Below are positions 25,901 to 36,400 of a DNA stretch of 64,000 bases, piece after piece. Position 1 is the first letter of the stretch. Each line of letters begins with the position of its first letter. The notes beneath the pieces are model-generated. The model ran no database searches and was not told the origin of the DNA. It saw nothing but the letters and a program-made list of their open reading frames with translations. Position numbers and translations under genes: made by a program. The DNA comes from Callaeas wilsoni (taxonomy: Eukaryota > Chordata > Aves > Passeriformes > Callaeidae), in NCBI GenBank assembly GCA_013398955.1, contig VWPU01005411.1:21963-85962 (forward strand), read 5' to 3'.

Positions 25901-27496
25901 AGAGGGCCCTTGCTGTGCAGATGCACATTGCAAAAATGATAGAAATATAAAATTGGAAAAAATCCCCCCATGTCTGTGGTGAATGGGAGAGTTCACTGAG
26001 TATCTTGCTGCTGGCTCCTGCCTGGTAATAAAGCAGCAGCCTGCTGATAAAGCCTGGAGTAAGAATCTGTTTCCATCTTTCTGGATTTAGCTTAGTCTAT
26101 TTGGGTTTGGTTTGGGGTTTTAATTTTTTTCTTTTTTTTTTTTTCAGTCACTCTTTATTTTGTGGTGTGGGTTTAACCAGAATTTGCACCCATCTGAATG
26201 GATGCAAAATGTTTCCAAGAGTTATTGCTAACAGTAGGAGGTTTGGGCTCTGGCATTCTCCAGCTCCACACACTCCACGGTATTTTGGGCCAGGAACTGA
26301 AAGGGCAGACTGGAGGCTTTGCATAGATAGAGGAAACTGTGGATAGTGGATGGAGGAAATTGCACTTTGGAGCTAAAGAACGTTCTTACAAAGTGTTTTT
26401 CAGTTTGATAATGAACCTGTTCCTTCAGAAGAATCTTATGGTACAAGAAACAAAGAATGGACAAGGAGGAGGAAGTGGGCAAGTGAGAAAGCCAGGATGG
26501 GCTGGCTGGTGACTATGGGAATCCCAAAAAGCAGCTCCCTCTTTGTGTGCCCAAGTTACCTTCCAGGCTGTTTGTGTGCAAAATCTCAGAACTGACCTGT
26601 GGGTCAGCAAAGCTCAGCCCAGAGGCTCTGGCAGGGACCTGTCCCAAGCTGGGAGGCTGCCCAGTGGCCATTCCTCTCCAGAGTGTGATGGGATCTCATC
26701 TGCACCTCACAGCCCCTGGTCTGCCTTGCCAGGCAGATGGCCTGTGATTTATCTCGAAACAGCCTCGTTCAGAGAGTATTAATTCACGACGATCTGAGGA
26801 CTCTGGATGTGAATTCATTACAGCCTGAGAAGGACGGTTTTCGGAGGCAGCTCTTCAGTGCAATCCTGTCTGCAGATTCCTGAATACATTTCCGTTCAAG
26901 AGCCATCAAATCTCAGACAGGCTACGTCTGCCACATCATTTTTAGAAAACTTTTTGTCATGGGAACAAATGTGACAGAAATGTGTGAAAAGCAGAAACAA
27001 CAATGAACCATTCCAGATACTCTTCAAATATCCTAATGAATCCCAGACCACACATGGATGGAGCCAGATGTGCTTAGTTGTGTGTCACAGCCCATACTGT
27101 CCTCACCTGGAACCAGGACTTGCTTCAGGACATTTTTCTTTCAGAGAGAACTCTGACGATGCAGAGCTGGCAGCAGCTCTCATTCATTTTCTGGGCACTA
27201 AAGCACAAAGCCTCAGGAGCTTCAGGTTTTTTATCTTCTCTGGGATAGAAAATCCAATGGTTCTCCCATTCTCGTGTCTGAAAATTATTGCTACAAACAC
27301 TGGGCTTCAGGCAAATTTTCTGCAGAACTTACTGAATTTAAATGCTATAACTCCATTGTACCAGCTCATAACCGGTGGTAAATATTGAGCTGTAGGAATC
27401 TCAATATAAATTGATGGAGATACACACATTTGGAGGGAGGAATTTTGACTGTTTAGAAAATCCATTAGAACAAAATCCCTGGAAAAATTCGCAGAT
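16949..27496. other. Long unique non-coding stretch, no gene seen
   Basis: About 10.5 kb with no gene or confidently named transposon. Frames of up to 134 codons overlap others and show no domain. A T-rich low-complexity patch lies around 18721-18803. A very AT-rich block around 21680-22040 contains AATAAA words and loosely resembles the promoter/poly-A part of an LTR, but I could not find matching termini. A short word near 23256-23283 resembles a CR1 segment, but is too short to call. Confidence 0.55.
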
Positions 27497-27549
27497 TTTT
27501 ATGGTTAGAGCAAGCCACGCCGAAGGACTAGCTTGCTCTATCCATAAAA
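27497..27549. repeat. Strong short hairpin (19-bp inverted repeat)
   Basis: Perfect inverted repeat except for one mismatch: arms 27497-27515 and 27531-27549 pair at 18 of 19 positions around a 15-base loop (CACGCCGAAGGACTA). The inner core TAGAGCAAGC / GCTTGCTCTA pairs at all ten positions. Such a match is very unlikely by chance in 64 kb. What it is remains open: a structured RNA element (for example part of an old retroviral leader read from the minus strand), a tiny palindromic transposon remnant, or a small regulatory hairpin. It lies inside a 119-codon minus-strand frame that I do not consider coding. Confidence 0.85.
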
Positions 27550-29085
27550 TGGACTGAGAGAAGCTCTGAAGAAGTTGTGAGAGGGACTGTGATGCACCAA
27601 AAATCAGAACGAGAGTGCTGGGGGAAGAGATCTTTGTCTCGAGCCTTGACGGATCTCCACGTGAAGATATGAGGTAAATGCTGTTGTTTATTCTTGCCCA
27701 CCAATGGTTTGTACACACAGCCCCAGAACCCTGCTGCTCTTTGAGACCAAGTGTCCGCACTGCTGCTGGACAAGGCAGAAAATTAGAAATGAGGAAATAT
27801 CGCTGTCAGATGGTACTTTAAGTGAGCAGATAGTTGGTGGTGGGGCTCTGACCTGGGAGCTGCGGGATCCCACTGGCCAGCTGGGGATGGTGCCCAGCTC
27901 ACACTGCAGCCAGAGGTGGCCCAGGACTGTGGGAAATGTGCCTTGGCAGCAGCTCACAGCACTCTTTTCCCCCTGGAAGGCTCTGTCTGCTGATGTGGCT
28001 TGGTGGGTGATGAGAAGGCAGCTGCTCACCTAAAAGCTGTTTAGAGACCCTGACTTGGCACTCTGAGCGCTGGAGCCCAGGTAGAGTCAGAGGCATCACT
28101 TTGCTGGTAAGACTGTGAGTTTTTGTTCAGGTTAACCAACAAAAACAACAAAGAAATCCTGGAAAAGATTGGAGTGAGGCATTTGGAAGCAAAGAGTCTC
28201 TCTTGATGGTGTTTATGGGCTGGAACAGAGAAGTTGAGAGCAGCAATTCAAATTTTCAGCTTCTCTCCTAAGCAGTATTAATGAAGGTGAAATGTCAATT
28301 GACTGCACCGTGCTTTGAGTCAGACTGTTAGTGCTGGACTGACACCTGACAAACTGGAAAAAATGAGCAGCTTTGCAAATCCATTCTTTATATACTGGCA
28401 AAGACGAATAAATCAATCAGGAGTAAGATGGAAACAGCAATATAGAAGTGAAAGCTGTCACAATACTGGCCAGATGTACATGAGTGATGAAAGAATAAAC
28501 AAATCATTAAGTGAAACAGTTTCCTTCTGGTACCATTACTTATCTGAAGAATTGAAAAGTGTAGACAGCCATTTAATGATTTCAAATTTTTGGTGTCTGT
28601 ATTGCTCTGAACCTCCCATTTCAAAATATGAGCAATAGTGCATGAAAATGTAGGAAATGTCCTACTGGATCCATAAACATCCCAGTGCTCTCTCCATCAG
28701 AGACAGCAGGAGCTGCTATTTAGGAAGAACTCAGAAAATGGTCACATCCTCTGGCCCATTTCCCCTCTATCCCCAGCTCTCCCAGTTGCTGTATTTAGGG
28801 TGTCTCTACCTGGTCCCCCAGCTGTCCAAACAAACACTTGCTGTGCAGGAATTTCTCTTATCCTTTTGTCATCCTGTGAATGCCATTAGTGCCCACGAGT
28901 GCCTGGAGCAGCCAGTTCCATTTGTCCAGTGCTGTGCACTTACTTTGATTTAGCTCTGCAGCTCTGTGTTTACTTTATTTACACTCCTTCTCGCCAAACT
29001 GAAGACTTTTTTTTCAATCTCTTGAAAACCACTTCTTCCCCTTGGTCATTTTAGCTGCCTTTTTTCACCTCTCGGCCTCCGCTAG
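27550..29085. other. Non-coding stretch, possible weak retroviral trace
   Basis: No gene seen. On the minus strand, a poly-A-signal-like AATAAAC word (near 27690) is followed about 50 bases later by CTCGAGACA (ending at 27635), an arrangement reminiscent of the end of an LTR. I found no matching left terminus and no target duplication, so I do not call an element. Confidence 0.35.
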
Positions 29086-29425
29086 TTCTTTCTTGAGGTG
29101 TGGAGACTGTGAATCCACACTTCCCAAAGACATGAGCATGATCAGCTTTTATAGAGCTGCAGGATGCTGCTGCCTTGGCTGCTGCTGCACAAGGTCCTGA
29201 TGACTTCTGAGAAGTGTCACCCATGACCCCCAAAATCTCTTGCCATGGGTGTCAGAGCCTGGTCTGAGTTCCTGATGTAGACACGGTTTGTATTCCTTTT
29301 GTGTCATCCAAAATTTATCTGTCTGGAAGTCCATCTGCCACTTTTGTGCCAACCACTGGGCTTTGTGGGGTGCCCCAAATCTGTTTTGGTGCATTTGACA
29401 GTGAAATCCAGGCTCAGCTGGAGCT
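29086..29425 (-). pseudogene. Ancient CR1-type reverse transcriptase remnant
   Basis: Remnant of the C-terminal part of a CR1/L3-lineage ORF2 on the minus strand, much more diverged than the other CR1 copies in this window. At the protein level, the minus-strand frame near 29330-29370 reads WQMDFQTDKFWM, which fits the conserved W-Q-M-x-F-x-x-D-K-x-x-x-M block of CR1-family ORF2. It is followed at the right distance by a segment matching the usual DLGV...SL...QC region in outline (here LRSHQDLVQQQP). At the DNA level, the low-coordinate side has TTCTTGAGGTGTGGAGAC and CTTTTATAGAGCTGCAGGATG, which fit old CR1 consensus segments. A frame of 151 codons survives, but no catalytic RT motif is present, so it is a dead fragment. 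Its exact subfamily is not determined. Age relative to the other copies is inferred from divergence. Confidence 0.75.
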
Positions 29426-29954
29426 GAACCAGCACAGGTTTCCACGGGCTTGGCCATAAAATAGCGCGGATCCAGTGGCAAATTCCAGGGAACACCCGAC
29501 CCTCTCTGCCCTCTGGAAAAGTTGTCACACATTGTAGCTCCAGTTCCTAAGGGGAACTGCCTAATTTTACACCTATCAGAAACCTCAGGGTTGCACACAC
29601 CCAAAGTGGACTTCTCAACACCTTCCTAAACAAAAAGCATTAAATGACATCCTGCTTATGTCACTCAAGCCCTTGATTGTCTCTCATAGACATGGATTTT
29701 GCTGAGTTGAAGGAAGATTCCTCCAAGAGCTGCAAGGGATCTTCATCTCAGCAGCACTGGGTAGAAGCTGTCATCTTCAGAGCTGGTGACGAGCCGAGAG
29801 CTTCCAAATCAGAGCCTAACCAAGAGCCCAGCGCATCAGCACTGCAGCCCCAGGGCTGGCAGGAGAGCTCTTCTGCCAGTGCTGCAAATTAAAACCAGCG
29901 TGGCTTTGTAATCTGAGCTGGGGCCGTGCTGGAAAGGAGGTGCCTGGCACTGAC

Positions 29955-30450
29955 AGCAGGCAGGAGACGTGGGCTTCTAAGCAGGGGTTCAGAGATGCAG
30001 CGAGGCAGGAGTCCAGAGCGAGGAATGAATTAATTATTAAATTTACAATACCATTTATATATTCTAGCTCCATAAAGCAATTGAACAGTGTTCACACTTC
30101 TCCTAGGGTGATTGGTCAAAGTCTTAGACACCTACTTAGAAATGTTTTTTCCTAATATAATGTACACAAGGTCAGAAGATACCAGATATGAATGCTATTT
30201 ACAAAAACCCTATCTATTGTTTACATAGCTTACACAGCAAAGGAAAAGTTCTCACAGAATGAATGCAAGAAGAGAAAATTTCCCTGCTAACAGCATTTCA
30301 GCATCCACAAGGAGAGGCGTTCAGCTCAGCGGGAAAAGTGGATTCTGGTCACAAGTGGACTCCGGTCACAAGTGGACTCCATGCGAGCTCTGCGCGTGCG
30401 CCATTGACCACCTGCACGAGCTCCCACCTTGTTCTTTCTTGTCTGTGACA
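29955..30450 (-). mobile_element. LTR-like block, probable solo LTR, ends uncertain
   Basis: Read on the minus strand, the block has the order expected of a retroviral LTR. A possible TGTCACAGAC start lies at 30450. A tandem repeat of 17-bp units (30336-30380) sits in the enhancer position. A CCAAT box in TGACCAATCACC (complement near 30108-30119) is followed by a TATA-like ATATATAAAT (complement near 30053-30064), an AT-rich AATAAT word in the poly-A-signal position, and then a C/T-richer tail ending near TGCTGTCA. No clear target duplication was found with these ends, and no internal retroviral sequence is adjacent. The low-coordinate limit is a guess. It could instead be unrelated promoter-like DNA; the ordering of signals favours an LTR. 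Confidence 0.5.
30336..30380 (+). repeat. 17-bp tandem repeat, about 2.6 units
   Basis: Units of the form AAGTGGAYTCYGGTCAC repeated 2.6 times, with the first unit carrying two transitions. It lies in the upstream part of the LTR-like block. Tandem short repeats in this place are typical of retroviral enhancers, which is one reason for calling the block an LTR. Confidence 0.85.
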
Positions 30451-33400
30451 CAAATGTGGTCACTGGGCAGCTGATTTTCAACTGCTAAAAATGGATTCTT
30501 TTATTCAGCTCATAAGGCAGCAGGTGGATTTTAACCCAGCCTGTGTTTTGAGAGGCATCAGGAATCAGCTGACTGGGGGTTTGTACGTGGCTTCAGCTGC
30601 CATGGTCGTGAACGCCTACTTGAAACAGCATTTTGAGAGCCCTGGCTGTGAGTTTGAAAGATGAATTTAAGAATTTAAAACTTTAAAACATTTTAAATGT
30701 AAGAATTTAAAAGACATTTTTGCCTGATTTAGAAAGAATTTTAAAAGAATAAGTATGTTATATAACGTAACATTTTATAGATTACATAATAGAATAGAAT
30801 TACTATGGCATCATATTGAAATAACAAATAAAATTTAATAATTTAAAGATGTTATTGCCCATTTTTTAATTAATAGATGAACATTATCATTTATGGTCTA
30901 CTTTCTAACCACACATATTGTCACGACTTGTTTGTGTACGGGAAAACAAGCAATTCAAAACAGAGAAAAATCCATATTCCTTCAGCAGTCCTTATACTGC
31001 TGCCAGCTCCACTTCACAAATCCCTCTAGTGACCCTGTGCAAATTACTTTCTGAAAGTCATTTATTGGGCTATTTGGTTTGTCTGCTCTTTCTTAGCAAA
31101 GCATCTGCATAACTTTTTATTGAGAGATCTTAAAAATGTTTGTCATATCATGTCAACCGCTTCAAGACATGGGCTGGTGCAGAGCCTAAAAATAGCTCCT
31201 TGGAGATGACTGGCCTGGCCTAAAGCCAGGCTGGGATCAAGGAGGAATAAATGTGACTTAAATTCACTTTTGCTCACTCATATCTTGAACTCTGGATGAA
31301 ACCAATTCAAACGATGGGACTGTGGGTAAAAAAAGAGTGAGAACGAGAAGAGAGGGAATTTTTACCCCGGTTCTCCTGTTGTTTCCTTCCCTGCAGCACA
31401 TTGGCCACACTTAATGCACCACGGAGTCTGGGAAACAAAACATTTGGCAGCCACCGGAGAAATCAGTGGAGGGAAGTTTCCCCAAAAGGAGCTCGAGGGA
31501 AGGAGGTGGGGAGGGAGCTGCCTGCCTGCTTCCCAAACTGCAGCTCCACGCGGGGTCTGCTCTGCACCTGAACCCCCCTTTAAAGGCAGCGCGTGGTGTT
31601 CCTGAGCTGATCGGACGCCTGAGTCAGGGGGATCTTTGGGATCACCACAGGGATAACAAACACCTCCCCTGGGAGCAACTCAGCTCTTCAGGACAGACCA
31701 CCGGTGCCCCTGGAAGAGATGCTTGCTCAACGTTTGGGACTTGGAAATCTCCATGAACAGGAATTCCAATGAAGGAAATGCTAAGTAAAACCGTCTCCTT
31801 GTGTGGTTGGCTTTGACATTTCCAAGCGTAGCCTCTCTCCTGGGCCATCATTTTGCACCCACACTTGTCTGACAACTTGCTGAAGAAGTGCATCCAAACA
31901 GACAATGAAATGCCTGCATGATTTGTGCAGGAGGGAAGTAAACAAAATATCACTGAGAATAAAACCCTTTCAAATGCAGCTAAAAAAAGCAGTATCACAC
32001 ACTTCCAAGTGCTGGAAAATTGCTTCTCTCGCTGCTGCTTGGCTCATTTCAGTTTGCTCTTTTGGGATGAGATTTTTCTTGATGAGGTTTGACCAGACTT
32101 TGATTTAAACATCTGAAAGTTCCACAATAATTGTTGATAAGTGTTTGGTGCTCTTCATGTTTGGAGAGTCAGCTCATCTCCATGGCACAGGGAGAGTGAT
32201 TTACTCAGAAATCTGCTGAGAATAAAGATCTTCAGTAAACTAGAAGGCCAGGGCCTGTGAAAGTGTAAAGTTCTCCATCCTGTTCCATTCCTCAGTTCTC
32301 ATAATTGATGATCACATTCGTACCTACTAAAGCTAGAAATTGTTTTGCCTGGAAAATTCTCCATACTTTTCCACTTCAACTTAGAGTCTGATCTCCCCTC
32401 AAAGAAATAATCAGTGTTAAATTTTGTAATGTCTCTCCTTTTACCTTTTCTCTTCGTGCCTGTGTTGCCGCTCTCTCAGTAACAAAATGCAAAACTGAAA
32501 TGCAAAGGGTGCTTTGCCCCATTTCACCCAGACAGGACGTCAAGAAGCTCTGCACAAAATCTGTGCTGTGCTGTTCAAACAAGTGACACATTCATTAGAC
32601 TCAGCTGAGCATGGGAGGAATATTGAAGATGATGTGCAAACTGTAAACAGGTCACCTTCTTCAAGATAAAGTGGATTACTTCAATGCAAGACATCATTAA
32701 ATGCAATTTCTTTTCACTCTCCCTTTTGTGGCGTAATTTATGCCTGTTTGGGAATGCCAGATTATTTTTTAGCAGTTTGACTTTCCTACTTGTGGATATA
32801 TTTGGTCCAAATCCCTTTGCTTTTGGCTCCCAGGGAGATTATGATTTACAGATAAGGATTTTTCCATGTGACACGGAGTGACATCCTAGTTTGAACAGAT
32901 CTCCTGTTTCAAAAGAAAAGATTAAAGAATGGAGAGCTCCCACTTTTGAAATGCAGCTCCTGATGAAGATGCTGATTTCTCCATTGTGTGAGAAACTGAT
33001 AATACACAATGTAAAGTTATTTGAAATACGTTTCAAAGCTGGGTTTTTTTTGCAGAAAATTCCACCCCTATAGAATAGTCCCATCAGCCTAGCACTGGGC
33101 CAAGGCAAGTGAAATAAATTAAGAGGTGGGAATGTCCAAAACACTCTTCTGGTGGGAATATAATTGCTTTGTTTTGAAAGTGCCTAATGATCCAAAAAAT
33201 GGGTTGATAGCTTTCAAAGCTTTCAGATCTGGAGATGCTGACAGGGCAAATTTAAGAGTGGAAGAAACTCTGTTTTTAGTGTCTCTTTTCCCAGACTTTC
33301 TCCTGAAAACCATTATTCATTAAACAAGCTGGGGTAAGGGGTAAAGCTCTAGGGAGTTTTCAACAGACATAGCACAGCAAAGCAGAGGACAGGGATGTGA

Positions 33401-36400
33401 AACAGATGCATCTTGCAATTAATAAGCAGATAAAAGCAGCTAAAAGCTTGCAGGAGTGCTGTGAACTGAGGAAAGCACCTGTTTATCCATCCTCCCCTCC
33501 ATCCTCCTCCTTTGCCTGTGCAGGGGGAAGAAGGGCAGGAGCAATGCTGGTCCTCCTTCTCCTTTTCCATGGAGAAATCAGCGGATTTCCAGCCACGGGA
33601 TCAATACATCCTCACGATGTCTCCTGACTCCGGGCTGGGAAGGATCCATCTGCCTGTTGTGCCACACACTGAGCCTGTGCTCTTGGCTTCTTCTGGGCGC
33701 TGAAGAAGCCAGCTCAGCTTTGCTCTGGGAGTGGGGCACGGGGCTGATTCCTGCCTGGGGAACTGGTGAGAACAGGTCCAGAGAAGATGTGCAAAGCAAA
33801 TTCGTGTTAAAAACAGGCCTGGTGCTGCACAGAAATTAAAGAGAGGAGGTTGAGGAGCAGCACGGGGGGGGGAAACCCCAATGCTCTGTGATATTCCCAG
33901 TGCATGGAGGCTCTGAGGAGAAGTTTGTTGAGAGGATGCTGAGTGAGAGCACGTTCTGTGCTGAGGAGCTGGGGGAGAGGCAGCTCCAGAACATGGTGGG
34001 TGGGAAAGCTGATCCCAGCAGAGTGAGGACAGCCAAACTCATCTCGAGAGATGGTCACAGCAGCACCGACAAACCTTAACTGCACACGAAGTGTCTTGTT
34101 TCTGCCTGCATATGTAAATAACAACAGCAATTTCAATCAAGGAAACAACATTCTCTCCTCAGAGGAAAGAAATTGCAGATATGGGGGTGGAAGTGTCATC
34201 TGCAAGGAGCGCTGAGGCTTCAGATTCGGTGATGGGTGATTCCTGACTCTCTACAAGAGATGCAGCACTTAGCCTGTTTGCATTAGGCCCTGGGATTTGT
34301 TTTCCTGAAGGATTACTCCAGTGAATCCTGGCATAAACAGTTACAGCTACCCACTGAGGTGCTCTGCAGGAGGGAAACATGGGCTGGGGGTGTTTCAGTG
34401 AGCTAAAACTGGCATTAAATTAATGCCAAAGTGAAAATGCTGGAAATAAACTCCCTGCATTGATGAATTCTCATGTAACAGAATCACTCCTCAAGAGAGT
34501 TCTAATGCTAAAACCTTTGAGGGCAAAAAGATGGGGAGAAGAGATCTCAAAACAAGATGCTGGCCTGAACACAGAGCAAATCTCTCAGGTGGGCACAGGG
34601 AGATTTTGGGGTCTTTTGTTCTTGCTCCGAGCTGTTCTCTGTGAAAGACTTTTGGTGGAGATGTCACACGCACTCATTAACCCAGTGCTGTGCACAAGCA
34701 AATACATTCTGACTCAGAGAAGCTTAAAAAGCCTTCCCAGCAGGGCGTGTCAGGAGGCTGGGACTGCCTGTGCCCAAGTTCAGGTAGGAAAAGAAACCTT
34801 TATGCAAGATTTCTTTTATGTCCTTACATACGCGTGCACGTATGCGTGTAAAATGCAGCTCAAACGTGTCTTTGATGTATAGACACCAAATGGAGTTTGT
34901 TGCTTTCAGGTGCATTTTAAAAATAAAAAGGCAGATTTGGAACATGTTTTCTGGAATGTCGTTGCCATTTAGAAGTGGGCAAAATTAAGTGGGCAAAATT
35001 AAGTGGGCATTAAGAAGTGACCTGACAACCAAGGGTCTTCCAAGAGGAAGCCCTGGGACACTGCCGTGTGCAGTGCAGGTATGTGCACTTCTCCATGCCA
35101 CTAAAAACTCCACAGCTTGATATTTTTATGGCCCACTTTCGTTGAAAAGCTTTCATTTTTAATGCTGGCAGTCTTCAAGTAACAGCACCGAAGTTGGTTT
35201 GCCTAATTAGGGTGATCATGCGGTTGTAATGATTTAATTTCAGATTTCGAGGGGTGTTATAGCTGAGCAAGGCAGGCCTGGAGAGCAGCTTTCTCTGCAG
35301 CCTGCTATTAAATTCCTGCAGGTGTGCTGGATTCGAGGAACATCTCTGACATTAACACAGGCACATAAAAGGAAGACTGTGTTTCCAAAGATCTTAAGAA
35401 GCCTTGAAGGTCAGATGAGAAATTGAATAAACAGACACCCTTTTAAAATTATCTTCTGATCTTCTTCAAATATTGTGCTTTTTTCTTCAGAATCTTTACT
35501 TAATCTTTTAAATTAACCTCATAATAATAAAGATGATAGAGTAGAGAAATGCTAAAATACAAGGTGAAAGACACTGGCTTTTTAGTTAACCAAAATGTGT
35601 GCTTACTTTGCTAAAGGTTACAGTCTGTCTGGTGAACACCAGTACACGAAGGACTCAAGAGATGGAATTTTTGTGCTGTGAATTAACAGCAAATGTGAGC
35701 TCTGTGTTGGGCCCATTCAGTGATTTGCTAAGCCACTGAAACCTGGGTGTGCCTGGATGCCAAATACTGCTCCTATTTGCAATTTTGGGTCAAGATTTAT
35801 GAAAACAAGTGCCACGACTTGTATTTCCAACAGCTAAGTAATCTACTCATTTTCTGAGGAATGTTTATGACTTTAGTAGTGACCCTCAGTTTTATCTCCA
35901 CAAGCAGAGGAAGCTGCAATGGGAGCAGCTAAGCTGTTCAAATAGGGCCAATATTCTTCATATATTCACTGGATTGAACTGTGGATAATCTCATATTTTA
36001 CTAAAATTGAGGTGCACAGAGATAGCACTAATTGTAATGGAACCTCCCTTTTCAAATATATCCTTGGAAACAAACACAGGCTGGAGGAAACTGAATCTTG
36101 GAGGTCATAAAATTCTCGGGCTTAGACGTCGATAGAACACACTGAAGATCCTGCTTTAAAGAAAAAATGTTTTTCACTCTGGATTCCTGTCTTCCACTGC
36201 ACTTAAGAAATTTTTAACATGGTTCACACAGGTCAATCTCTACTGAGCATTAAAGTTATTTTTTAAGTGGAAAAAACCCACCCCACTAAGAATGAGTCAG
36301 CAGGACTGCACTCTCTGCACTTGCATTAGCAGGAGTTTTTATTTTGGGGAAATGCTTGAATTTTTTCCTCCTGTTGTGGTGACCCAAACTTGCAGAGCTA

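Noticed and set aside
27635..27700. Minus-strand LTR end (AATAAAC to CTCGAGACA) followed by a primer-binding site
   Set aside because: Only the right-hand part looks LTR-like. No left terminus or duplication was found, and the nearest TGG word lies about 40 bases too far away and does not match a tRNA end I know.
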